This document shows, piece by piece, positions 48,176 to 59,255 of a DNA stretch of 64,000 nt. The notes beneath the pieces were generated by a model. That model worked only from the letters and a program-made list of their open reading frames with translations. It was not told the origin of the DNA and did not search any database. Position numbers and translations under genes: made by a program. Origin of the DNA: Anarhynchus alexandrinus. Its lineage: Eukaryota; Chordata; Aves; Charadriiformes; Charadriidae. Location of the stretch: contig VUYV01000754.1 of assembly GCA_008711295.1 (NCBI GenBank), forward strand, positions 33,781 through 97,780, written 5' to 3'. Positions within the stretch are counted from its first letter, which is position 1. Each line of letters opens with the position of its first letter.

Positions 48176-48238
48176 ACCTTAAGTGATGTTAGAAATTTGA
48201 AGTTTCCACCATTGTTCACTCAGAAATATGCACAAGAG
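48176..48238 (+). CDS. EIF2AK3: EIF2AK3 exon 16 (kinase C-lobe)
   Basis: A 21-codon exon, TLSDVRNLKFPPLFTQKYAQ plus E, between tttgcag and gtaagt. Differs from human only in a few positions (KYAQE versus KYPCE). Confidence 0.96.
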
Positions 48239-49330
48239 GTAAGTATATCTTATGCTATTAATTGTAGCTTTTTCTTTAATGATTGTATTTTTTTTCTTTG
48301 CTTTCCAATTGCTTTGCAAGCAAAACTGAAAAAAAAAGTTAGCTGTCATGTTAAGACACATTTCTCTATCCACGTACTTTTTACTACATTTCAAAGCTAT
48401 AACATTACAGTAACATAGACGCTGATGTTTTTGCCACACAGTTTACCTCTAGTAACTCTACAATATGACTTGTCTTCCCTTTGTCACTTGATATCATTAA
48501 TTTCATATGCATCCTGACATGACTTCTTGCAACAAATCCATATTCACAAAGAGAAAGTGCAGAGTTCTAGACAGGTAAAGGGGAGATGTAGGTAGCACCA
48601 TGGCTGTGTGGGATCTCGTTCCAGGAACTGGATCTCTCAAGTGGGAAGCCATATGAGAAAATTGTGCTCTGTTCTTATTAGTCAGATCTTTAAAGTGATA
48701 CAGTTGCAGATAAAGAGGAGGTGATGTGCAAAACCTCTCTAATAAAAAGCTGAGATGCTCTCAGGTTTTCACGGTAGCTTCAGGCCAGCAGCTAAATGAG
48801 ACTAGGCTTTCTTGCTTTACAACTGCAGGCTACCTGGGGGGATGCGATGTGCTGTGCTCTGTTGGAGGATGCTGTAATTCTGATTATATTTGAGACAAAT
48901 ATTCAAACTACCTGTATATTTAAAGGAAAACCTCTAATTCACTGTGAAAACTTACTGCGTGGCTTAAAACATGGTGACCTAAACACGAAGTTAAAAATTA
49001 CTCAAAAATTGTATTTCATATGTTTTTAAATTCTTTTGATTGCAAATCAATGTAAAGGTTTTATAACTCTATTGAATCTCGGGTCAGATTTGATTTGCCA
49101 AATTGATTGTAGTCCTTGACAGTAAAGACAGTTTAAAGGATGCACAGTGATACATTTTCAAATGTTTAATGCACTTCTAACTGCTGTGCCAAAGCACTAA
49201 TACCCCAATTACTTAGAAAGCAACTGGGGACAATTTCCACTTCTTCATACAGCCGCACTTGAAGTCAGAACATTAAAGAAGAAACAATTTATGAATTTGT
49301 TCATGTAGCATGTGTCATGTTTTCTTTTAG
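48239..49330 (+). other. EIF2AK3 intron 16
   Basis: 1.1 kb, AT-rich, no further feature. Confidence 0.7.
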
Positions 49331-49507
49331 TACACCATGGTGAAGGACATGCTCTCTCCAAGTCCCACTGAAAGACCAGAGGCTGCAGCAATCATAGAAA
49401 ATCCTGTATTTGAAGACTTGGAACTCCCACCAAAACCAGTGCTTAGGCAGAGGTCACGGACAATGAGTTTATCAGGAAATAAGCATTCAAGACAACCAAG
49501 CAAATAA
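49331..49507 (+). CDS. EIF2AK3: EIF2AK3 exon 17 (C-terminus and stop)
   Basis: [18 protein letters not shown] is the end of the kinase fold, including the conserved RPEA arginine. A basic serine-rich tail ([20 protein letters not shown]) then ends K-stop. From memory the human tail runs about ten residues further after KHSRQ, so this tail is shorter. Confidence 0.97.
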   Translation, partial: YTMVKDMLSPSPTERPEAAAIIENPVFEDLELPPKPVLRQRSRTMSLSGNKHSRQPSK

Positions 49508-50530
49508 TTATCCTCAGGATCACTTCTTCCACTCGGCAGGTTTTACAGGGATTGTTCAGCAGAAGGATCCTATGATGCAGAATGTCTATCTTGAAAATAG
49601 TTTACTTAAACTTTTTTTGCCATGTTTAACGTGTAAGACGTGTTGGATGGATTTTCGTTTACTTTGACAGCCAACGAAAGCCAGTAACCACACTTTTCAC
49701 ATTCCATTTTTCTTACCTTAACTCTCCTAGGCGGATGGGTCCAGCTACTGTGCTTACCAATGTTGTGCTCCATTATGGTTTTTTGGGTTTGTTGGGTTTT
49801 TTTTGAAGCTTGTAAATGTCAGCTTGCTGGGTAAGTGAGAGATCTGTAACATGTAAATAGAATTAAAATACTGTATTTTTATAGAGCAAATTACAGTCTC
49901 TAAGCCTAGTGAGTATCTATCCGGATCACTTGCTCTTTGGTGAAATGAAGATGATTTTGAAATGAACTATGACTCCATTTTTGTCCCTGGTGGGTAAACT
50001 GGGAATATGCACTATTTTTAAAGCAAAAAAGTACCACAGTTGTATATACTGTCACTCTCCATAGCCATTCATTAGAGGAAATCATTTCATACTTCTGCAC
50101 TATAGTAGATCTTAGAGAATGCATTTTATACAGATAAATCTGTAGAGAAGGAAAAGGAGAATTTTGCCATTAAAAAAGAGGGGTTTATATAGGCAGTGGT
50201 TGGAAGAGCCATAGTAAAAATTATGTACAAAAATGTTGTGATTCTGAAAATTTAAACCTGATGAAGTCATACGTGTCGTATGTAATCTTGTAGATTTGTA
50301 CTTTTAAAAAAAATCAACTGGTAGGCATTTGTGTAATCTGCTAATTTAACTGCCTAATGCCATGCTTTTATTTCTCATTGTAAATATGTTAATTTTTATT
50401 TATAAAATACAGAATCAATCCATTTGGGTTGGTGGTGTACAGAATGCACTTGCTGTAATTGTTGAGTGCATTAATTATTGTGACTTCTTTCAAGTCTAAA
50501 TGATTTAATAAACTTTTTTTATTTATAAAA
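49508..50530 (+). other. EIF2AK3: EIF2AK3 3' UTR
   Basis: About 1 kb of AT-rich sequence from the stop codon to the poly(A) region. An ATTAAA near 49862 could serve as a proximal weak signal; the stronger AATAAA is near the end. T/G-rich low complexity at about 49780-49805. Confidence 0.75.
50507..50512 (+). terminator. Poly(A) signal AATAAA for EIF2AK3
   Basis: A canonical AATAAA about 1 kb past the stop, followed by T-rich and A-rich sequence at 50513-50531 that would hold the cleavage region. Confidence 0.75.
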
Positions 50531-53500
50531 AGAAATGGTAGTTGCTTCTGTTCAGAACCTGCATCAGTGCACGCTGCAGATGGCAGCCTTGTGCATCTGG
50601 AACAGGAGGACGGGCACTGCATTTCTGTAACTTGCTTTGCTTTCTGTCTCATACTTGCCACAGTGTATGTGGTGATGCCAAGGTGCGTATGGCTGCTTGG
50701 AAGTGAGATACTATCTGAAGAAAGAAGGGAACCGAGCTCTTCTAAACCGAGTGCATTGTGAAGGCAATCCCTCAACTGTGAACACAGAGGGAAGTCTTGA
50801 AGAGAGAGTTCTTACACTATTAGAACTGGTTTTGCGTAAATGCACTTTCCTGTTTTGCAGGCTTAAATTTTTTTCAAGTTGTAGGCTCTGAAATCAGTTT
50901 CTTAAAAAGATGCTGGATTCAGATCCTTTTGGGGATCTCTGTACTGTGGTGTGATAGTACAACTAGCAATTAAACCAGCAGACACTCTGCAGCCTTATGG
51001 TACAGCAAAAGTAGATTACAAAGTTTGTCTTCCTTTCGCTCTTGGATAACTCCCCTAGATATACTGCCTTGTCCAGTTGAAGCCAGAATGCTGCAGTGAA
51101 TATTTGGTCAGAAACAAGAGTCTAGCTGGGTCAAAACAGAAGACAGTTAAGTGTGTCCTCTTCCTTTGGATTTCCCTGTTAGCACCAGCTATAAACGCAC
51201 AGTTAAATGGCCCCGTTTGAAGCCTCTCCAGCTTCCCTGCCAGTTCAGTGATTACAGATGGAACACAGGAAATGAAGGATAAGGTATTTTTAACTTGCTG
51301 TATATCGGTGCTGGATGTAAGTAGCTGCCTATTCCAAGAGCCCTGCAGCATTTCAGTACCGAAAATGGCATACATGTTCACACTAGGTGTGTCTGTATTC
51401 AGGGATGCTACACTTACCCTCAAAGGCAGGTACGAAGCCTACCCTGCGTGGTGCATGCTCAGCCACAAAAGCACCTTGCCACGCTCAGCTCTTCACTGCC
51501 CGTGTCAGTGAGTCTTTGCTTCTCTTAGCACTGCATGCTGGATTGTGTAGTCCCTGTCTTTGCTCCATTCTGCTCCAGGGTTTGACTAAGAAAGCTTTCC
51601 TCTGAACTTAGGTCTTGCCTGCAAGCACTCTTTTGCCTGCCTCTGGCAGCTCCACTTACTCTGCCCCGCCCATGGGGGAAGAAGACACTTCTCCCTGCTA
51701 TGAAATATCTACCTGGGCTTTGACGCCCCCATCAGTTCTGGGACTATTTTACCAGCTCGTCAGAACCAGGCAACCCATACACCTTCTATGTTTTCCTTCT
51801 TTAAGTCAGGTTTTAATTACACTACACTTCCCTGTTCCATCCCTGTCCTTCTGCCAGATGATGTTCTTCAGTCAACTCAGACCAAATGGTCAGCCATGAC
51901 TGAAAGACTGAAGGTCTTTGACCGAATGTGGAATTGCTCTATGCTGACATCCTGGAAGGGAAATCAATGAAGGCAGGCTTTTCTCAGCTCTGTACAGATG
52001 ACAGAAGCAGCTTTCCACCTTGTCTGTGAGATCCTGGTTTTTACGTGACAGCCCTGGTGGCAGGAACATCTACAGGCTCATAGACAAGTTTATTTGCCTT
52101 CTTTCAGTTCATCAACATCTAGAAACCAACTATCAGACTGTCTCAGGTCTTTCTGTGGCCATGGAAATCGGTGTGTACATTCCTGCCAACGTGTTTTTGC
52201 AGAGGAGCACCTGAACATGGAGGCTAGGACAGTTGCCAGCTTGCAGCCCTGCAAAAGGGAGCTTTGGTCTCGGGCTCCCCTGCGCTGTGCAGCACTGCAG
52301 TCCTAGCCTGTTCTTGCAAAGGATGTTGCCTGTCCCTCAGCTCCTTTCCCCCCATAGCTCTTGGGGCTGAAACAGAGTTCCTTGTCCTGTTTTATCAAAA
52401 TGAACTAGGTGCCAGAAGCAAGAATCCTGCCCCGTCCACTTTTGTGCCCACTGGACCTAGATGCTTCCCCCAGAATAAGGGCAGGATGGTGTAGTTATTC
52501 TCCTTACCACTTCCATGTTGTTATTGGAGTTGAGGGAGGTGGTAGACCCAACCCACTCCATGAAGAGTCATTTGACAGGAGTACCAGTGTTGCAACCCCA
52601 GGTCAGGCCTGTTTCTTCTACCAGGCTCTTAAGAAGAGAGAAGTTCTGACCCTTGTACCGGTGTCTTCAATAGCTGAGCTGCTCCAGGCAGTAGCTACTT
52701 GCATTTTGCTACGCCTCTGAGGACGGTCCTTCTCTGCTACCTTTGAGCTGGAAGAGCAGAAGGACTCAGGACTTTTAATACCTACCTCCTTTTTTTATTT
52801 ATTTATTAACAAAGTGACATTCTTCACCCCTCTGCATGCCTTAGTCCAGTAGTTTTAGCATTAAAAGTTAGCCTGGCTATCTTTCTGCTGCATTTCCTCT
52901 GCTTCTCAGGCTGCAGAAGCCTTACCTGTCCCCAGAAGGTGATTGGGCATTTGGGAAAAGCTATTTTAGAAACCATCCTTGAAGTGTTTCCTGTCCATAG
53001 ATCAGTCTAAGAGCAGGCCCTCAGTGCAGTGACTCCATGTAAACCTGCATGAGACCCCACCAGAACTGTGCCAGGGGAAGCGATGGCTGTTGTCTGAGCA
53101 GTCACTAGCCCTCATGTGACCCTACTACTGAAAAGCCATGGTCCTGGGGACTCAGCTCCTGCTTTTACTCACTGTTTAGATGCTGCAGAGATGTTCGGGA
53201 GCAGTCCTGCCTTTTCAGGGTAATCCTTCAGTGAGGTACTCTATGGCCCTCCTGTGGGGAGCCGGTGCTGTTTGATGCTGTTTAAAGTCCAGACAAGCAC
53301 TTGGGAGTGGTAAAAATAATCATTCCCATTTATCATCATTTTTTTATGGCTGTGTGGTCCAGCAATACTCTGTAGCTACTGTCATAGCATCAAGGCATAG
53401 ACATCACAGTGCAAAACACACAAGTAAGTAATAATTCCTCTTCACATCCCCTCTTCAGCTGGTCTTGGTCACCTGTAACCCCCTTTGGACCCCCTGGGCA

Positions 53501-53570
53501 CTCGGTGCTCTTACTGTGACCGCAAGTCTTGGTCAACTCCAGGGGTCTGCCACACAGGATATTTCCTTGC
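50531..53570. other. Intergenic between convergent genes
   Basis: About 3 kb with moderate G+C and several chance open frames of 60-128 codons, none with family features or splice support. An ATTTATTTATTAAC run lies near 52795-52810. The 3' UTR of the minus-strand receptor may extend leftward into this region, but no clear minus-strand poly(A) signal could be assigned. Confidence 0.55.
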
Positions 53571-54197
53571 AGAATCACAGAATGGTGGGGGTTGGAAGGG
53601 ACCTTTGGAGATCATCTAGTCCAATCCCCCTGCCAAAGCAGGGTCACCTACAGCAGATTGCACAGGAACGCATCCAGGTGGGTTTTGAATTTCTCTGGAG
53701 AAGGAGACTCCACAACCTCTCTGGGCAGCCTGTTCCAGCGCTCTGCCACCCTCAAAGTAAAGAAGTTTTTCCTCAGGTTGAGATGGAATTTCTTGTGTTC
53801 CAGCTTGTGCCCGATGCCCCTCGTCCTGTCGTCGAGCACCACTGAAAAGAGTCTGTCCCCATCCTCTTGACACCCACCCTTTAGATATTTATAAGCATTG
53901 ATGAGATCCCCTCTCAGTCTTCTCCAGGCTGAACAGACCCAGGTCTCTCAGCCTTTCCTCATAAGAGAGGTGCTCTATTCCCTTGATCTTGTTTTTGTGC
54001 TTCTGTTTGACTCTTTCCAGTAGTTCCTTGTCTTTCTTGAACCGGGGAGCCCAAAACTGGACACAGTACTCCAGATGTGGCCTCACCAGGGCAGAGTAGA
54101 GGGGAAGGATGATTTCCCTTGAGCTGCTGGCCATGCTGTTTTTAATGCACCCCAGGATAGCATTGGCCTTCTTAGCCACAAGGGCACATTGTAGGCT
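53571..54197 (-). mobile_element. CR1 LINE, 5'-truncated, antisense
   Basis: On the minus strand it starts inside the C-terminal part of the reverse transcriptase region ([20 protein letters not shown], then [12 protein letters not shown]). It shows a frameshift around 53845-53890 and continues [20 protein letters not shown]. It ends at 53571 in the reverse complement of agaatcacagaatggtgggg, the CR1 3' terminus. Dead copy. Confidence 0.95.
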
Positions 54198-54816
54198 CAA
54201 TTATTCAATAAGGAAGCTCACAGACAATTTGCAGAAAGCCACTGAACGCTCTGAACCCCTTGATATTTCAGAAGCAAGTGAGTTGAACCCTGAGCAACAA
54301 CCCAGGCTGCAGAGCGGTGCCTTTGTAAAGAAGTGACCTCTGTTCTTCGACCACACCCCTCCTAACACCCATACACAGACTGACACATGTGGAGTTACTA
54401 AAACTGCTCGAATTTGTAATGTCAGCAGCAAGATGAGAGCTACAGTGGCTTGATAACAAAGAAATGCTGTCCCACCTTACATTGTAGATCACCGGGATGT
54501 ACACAAAGACAAGTTCACATTATCATGCTGACTTTTTTTCCCAGCATGAAGATTGAATTTGTCTTAGGAAATGCTCATTAAAAAAATAATTACCCAGGAA
54601 GGAATTAGCTCCATTAATTGTAACAAATTACCCCTAAAATATCAAAGTTCCTCATTAATAAAACTGTGGAAGATGAAGAAATGGATCTTTGTTGTATGCC
54701 CCCAGCTGTAATATTCCAGGCCCTCCTTCCCCTATTTCCTACCCATTATTTTTCCATTAGGATGTGCTCTGGCGCTTTCTGTACCACCACCTCCAGCTTC
54801 TGATTTTGAATCCCTA
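54198..54816 (-). other. Probable 3' UTR and flank of the amine receptor
   Basis: Non-coding sequence immediately after the receptor stop codon on the minus strand. No confident poly(A) signal; the UTR end is not fixed. Confidence 0.4.
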
Positions 54817-55492
54817 CTACTTGGGTTTGCCCTTTGGGGCACCATTGGGCACTGGCACTGTGATGCTATATTCTAGGTCTGGAGCAGTCTTGGAGAACGT
54901 GGCTATGGAAACCATGTCTTCTCCAATGTCCACCTGAGACCTGTGCCTGCAAATAAGCAGCTTCTTCAGGGCCCGTTGGAAGTCCCGGTTCAGGAAAGCG
55001 TAGAGCATTGGGTTGATGGTAGAGTTGCAATACCCTAACCAAGTGATGATCTTGAAGGTGTCAACCAAGACTGTGCTGGTGGATTCGGTGCCTCTGGCAG
55101 CGAGCCAGACATTCAGGACAAAGTACGGCAGCCAGCACAGCACGAAGACTGAAATGATAATGCTAATGGTCCGCGTGGCCTTGTTCTCCAGCTGCAGATG
55201 GTTCTGCCGCTTGCTGTTGGGGTGGTAGTGAATCTCCAGAGTCTGAGACATGATACGAGTGGCCTTGAGCCGTGAAGCTCGGTAGATGAAGAAATACATG
55301 CTGCACATGACCATGAAGGGGACGAAAAATGCCAGAGCAGAAGCCACGATGGCAAAAATCCAGTTGGTGACAAAGATGCATTCTCTGCCTGCATCAAAGT
55401 CCACCCCGGGGATCTCGTTCCAGCCTTGCATGACAGGAAGGAAGGAAATGAGGGAGGAGTACACCCAGACCATGCAGGTCATCACAATGCAT
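54817..55492 (-). CDS. Amine receptor coding exon 3 (TM4 to C-terminus)
   Basis: The acceptor tttcgcag precedes the exon; its first base completes an Arg codon, then CIVMTCMVWVYSSLISFLPV (TM4). ECL2 includes MQGWNEIPG and RECIF. TM5 is NWIFAIVASALAFFVPF; the third loop is short, with a His/Asn-rich stretch. TM6 is IIISVFVLCWLPYFVLNVW; TM7 is TWLGYCNSTINPMLYAFLNR. A Cys in LLICRHR could be the palmitoylated helix-8 residue. The tail is short and ends PKGKPK-stop. An internal GTG or ATG at the left side of the exon is not the start. Confidence 0.93.
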
Positions 55493-56608
55493 CTGCGAAA
55501 GGAAAGAGACGGGGGGGAGGGAAGAGAGGGTCCGAGTTATTTTGAGTTGAGAACAGCCAGTATGATTCAATCCCCATGGTAACCCATGTGGGATATCCCT
55601 GCTCAGCAGTCCCACAGGGCTTGGAGAAGTGGTCGAGCAAGGAAAAAGCTGGGGTACAAGTCCGTACATGAATATCTCTAATGACTGGGTAATTGGGTCT
55701 GTGGCTTACAGAATTGGTGTCGGTGTGTCCTGGTTTGAGGTAAAACAGAACCATTTTTGTTCAGTAACTTCGCTTCTTAGCTGGGCCTCTTCTAACTACT
55801 GAAATTAACAGCATATTGTGCAGAATGTTCACTTTTCTCAGAGTGATAAGACCAATGTTTATACTGCTGCCCAGACATGGTATGCAGAGAGGCTCCTGCT
55901 TATACTTGTTGCTATAACCCCCAAGGCCAACCAACTTTGTTGTTTGCCCCGTTGGAAGGGCGGAAGCGAAAAACATAGTGGGGTCCCACCTGCAGGGAGG
56001 AGCGGACAGGACAGGTGACCCAAAACTGACCAACAGGGTATTCCATCCCATCTGCATCATGCTCANACCTTGTAAAGCACTCCACAGCTGCAACATCCTC
56101 TCTGCCCAGCCTCAGACAACTTTCCCTACCTTGCAGTCCTTATTTCAATGTTACACATGAAACCTTGATAGGAGCTTAGAAACTTACTCTCTCTATTTCC
56201 CCCATGAATATCATTAGTTTAAGAGGGGGAAGACTACTGCTGCATGTTTTCTTCTGGGTGCCATTTCCCCTAGTCCTTGGGGAAATTCCCATGAAATACC
56301 TGCAAAGGGCAGAAGATATAAGTGCAAGTCAGCTCACACCACTGGTTTCTACCCCATTTTGCAACCCATCCTTAACTCAAAAAGTGCTTTCCCAGGAGCA
56401 CCATCAAACCAGCTCAGCTGCATTCTCCTTTTCTCCTGCACCATATTAAAATTTTTATTTGCGAAGTTTTAAATGTCACAAAGATCCTTTTGCCACATCT
56501 CTCTGCTTTTGGGCAGCAGTTGTCAATAGCTCATTTGGTCCCTAGTCAATATAGACCATGGCAAGTAAAAATTTGGAAGCACCTAAAGTGAGGAGCAACT
56601 CCACTCAC
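55493..56608 (-). other. Amine receptor intron 2
   Basis: 1.1 kb, with donor gtgagt (minus strand, at 56608) and acceptor tttcgcag. It contains an LTR fragment (55726-56070). Confidence 0.85.
55726..56070 (+). mobile_element. Avian ERVL-like solo LTR (partial)
   Basis: Starts TGTCCTGGTTTGAGG, the characteristic left end of a bird ERVL-type LTR. It ends in a stretch like that family's pre-promoter region (aggtgacccaaaactgacca and ttccatcccatctgcatcat). No internal retroviral coding region follows on either side, so it is a solo or truncated LTR. It is opposite in orientation to the receptor gene. An N at 56066 lies at its right part, and the sequence after it no longer matches. Confidence 0.7.
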
Positions 56609-56785
56609 CTGCCACGGGACATCCTTCTTGAATAGTGGTACGGGGTCACCACGGAGCAGTATCTGTCCAGGCTAATGAAGCACAATGTGACGATGGACGC
56701 AGTGCAGAACATGACGTCAAAGGAGATCCAGACTTTGCAGAACAGCTTCCCGAACAACCACATCCCCGTCACCTCGTAAATGATA
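56609..56785 (-). CDS. Amine receptor coding exon 2 (TM2 end, TM3, ICL2)
   Basis: Bounded by tctggcag and gtgagt. The first base completes Ser (MPFS), then IIYEVTGMWLFGKLFCKVWI. TM3 SFDVMFCTASIVTLCFISLD runs into DRYCSVVTPYHYSRRM, then SRG and a split Arg codon. It holds Cys 3.25, Asp 3.32 and the DRY motif. Confidence 0.93.
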
Positions 56786-58850
56786 CTGCCAGAGAAAATG
56801 GGTAGAAACCAAAACGAGAAGGACCGATTTAATGCATTTCTTCAAGCCTCTGCTGAGGTAATGCCGTATTTTAATGTGGAGGTACTAAAGATGGACGTGG
56901 AGCCGAGGGAGGCTCAGTTAGACAGCAGAGATTTATCCTCAAAGTTCAGCCCAAGGGAATAACCTGCAGGTGGAGCGTGGCTGAAGAAAAACAAACCTAT
57001 GCTCCTTGCCTGCACTCTAAGCGGGTGCCTTGAGAGAGGTCCTTTGCCCGCCCCCAGAGCTCCCAAAATTTACATCTGCGCAGCGTGCTTTATCACAGCT
57101 CTTTCCAGTGCCCTACGTAGCACAGACTTTTACAAATTCTCCCCGACTCCTAGGGCATGGAAGATGCTCCCTCCTCCAGGAAACTCACATTTTATCTGGT
57201 CTCATGCTTCAAAACTAGAGCATTTCAAGTCTTGTTAAAAAAAAAACAAACCAAACCTAGGAGGAAGCCCATGCAGTTTGTACGTTATGTAGCTCACAAA
57301 TGCCTCAGTGAGGTAAAAACAGCAGCAAAAAGCAGACATTATGCCAAAATTATTCCTAACAAAGTCAAGAGGGACCTTTAAGAAGTGAGCAACAAAGGAA
57401 GGAACATATGGCAGCTGTAGGAAGGCTGATGCATATTTCTATAGCATTCAATTAGATGCCATTCTCTTCCCCTTTCTTTCACCAGCTTTCTGCAGCTCCT
57501 GGGGTGCTGCTGAAATAACTATTGTGTGTGAATTTGATGTGAAAGGCTGAGTAACTACCTAGTCCTGCAAAGCTTTAATTATCCTGTAACTTCACAGCTT
57601 GCTGGTCAAATACAGTGAGAGTAGGGCTGCTGTGCTGCAGTGCACTCGGGTGGCCTACGCCGCCCGACAAGGGCAGAAAGAGTCAACTTGATGTCAGAGG
57701 AGTTAGAAACCAACCTCTGCTCTGCATCTAATTAGCAACAACTCATTAAAATGACTTTATGAAGGTTATTTTATAGCACAACTAATGTAAGTGGGTACAG
57801 TGCTGGCTGAAGGGCTCCAGCCCTCGGCAGCTTTTTGTTATGCAGGATGCTATGCAAAAATTCAAGCAAATGTTAATCTACAGCAGAACCTGTCCCTACA
57901 CTGTGGTGGCCTCCACATGGACAGCATGGAGGGTCACGCTGCACACACACGGAAAGGTTTTGTGACTCTTTTCCAGATGGGAAAATGAGACATAGAGAAG
58001 CTGAAGCATGGGTCCAGTAATGGAGTGCGGTGTCTTGGTGCCACTCCTCAGAAGTCCTCCTTATCTCCAGAGATGTTCCAAAGCCTGTGGTGTAAGCGTC
58101 ATGTCCTTCCAGAAGTAGACCATGCTGCTGTCATGAGCATCCCTGCATACAGATCCCAGCTAAGCAGGTACCTAGCTCTCATCAGCACACATCTGGTGGG
58201 ATGCGCCTGATCTAACAGATGTTCTCACAGCACAGGGTAGTGGATACCCGTTCCCTCTTCTCTGATGTAGAAAGTCTCTGCAGTCTAGAAATTATACGGG
58301 TTAAAAAGGAATAATAAAAGCCCAATGAAACACACAGTAAGAGCAGAAGTGAAGTCACCTCTGTGTTTCGCTTATGCTTGCAAAAGAAAAGAGTAGCTGA
58401 AAATATTCAGCCTGGAAACGGCTGGGCTGGCTGGACTACCTGGATGACAAGCTAAGCACAGCTGAAATGCTCCTGCAAACAGGCGAAACTGAGGACAAAA
58501 CAGAAGTCCTACTCTTATGAAATTAAGGCACCAGGTGACAACCTTGTTTTTCCTTTCTGTCACAAAACCTCTTTTTCCTGATCCAAACTGGTTCCTAAGT
58601 TCATTTCTTTTCTTTATCTTTGGCATGTGCTAACGTGCCCACTGAGGAGCAAACTGCAATTCAAAAGAGCAATATAGATACAAAGCTGAGAGAGTGGGAA
58701 AGATGCGGACAACAGCCACTGCATCAGCAGGGCCAAACAACACCTGATGGAGCCAGCAGGGTCTGTTCCTCACCACGTGGCCCACCAGGGCATCCAGGAG
58801 GGGCACAAAGCATCAATCGTGCTCTGTTCTTTGCTCCCCTTCATATTTAA

Positions 58851-58872
58851 CAAAACAAAACAAAACAAAACA
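58851..58872. repeat. (CAAAA)n microsatellite
   Basis: Four CAAAA units in a row, about 100 bases before the CR1 copy; not obviously part of it. Confidence 0.85.
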
Positions 58873-58976
58873 AGACATCACTCTCCTAGGTGGGTTATTT
58901 TCTCTCTGGCTGCACAGTGAAGCCATTGCTTTTCATGGATATCCTTCCTCCCTTGTAACACCCTCTGCCATCCTTT

Positions 58977-59255
58977 GATAGGACAAGGGGTAGTGGTTTT
59001 AAACTAAAAGAGGGTAGATTCAGACTAGATAGAAGGAAGACTTTTTTTTTTTTACAATGAGGATGGTGAAACACTGGAACAGGTTGCCCAGAGAGGTGGC
59101 AGATGCCCCATCCCTGGAAACATTCAAGGTCAGGTTGGATGTGGGCTCCGAGCAACCTGATGTAGTTGAAGATGTCCCTGGTCATTGCAGGGGAGGTTGG
59201 ACTGGATGACCTTTAAAGGTCCCTTCCAACCCAAACTATTCTATGATTTTATGAT
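58977..59255 (+). mobile_element. CR1 LINE 3' end, sense to + strand
   Basis: From gataggacaaggggtagtgg through the C-terminal coding part (ACAGGTTGCCCAGAGAGGTG) to cccttccaacccaaactatt and ctatgattttatgat. Very similar to the last 280 bases of the copy at 18380-19473, so the two likely belong to the same subfamily. A poly-T expansion near 59042-59053 breaks the frame. Confidence 0.95.

Noticed and set aside
50389..50775. 128-codon minus-strand frame over the EIF2AK3 poly(A) site
   Set aside because: Crosses the poly(A) region and has no recognisable domain; likely chance.
55113..55397. 94-codon frame antisense-overlapping receptor exon 3 on the same strand
   Set aside because: An out-of-frame shadow of the GPCR coding sequence.
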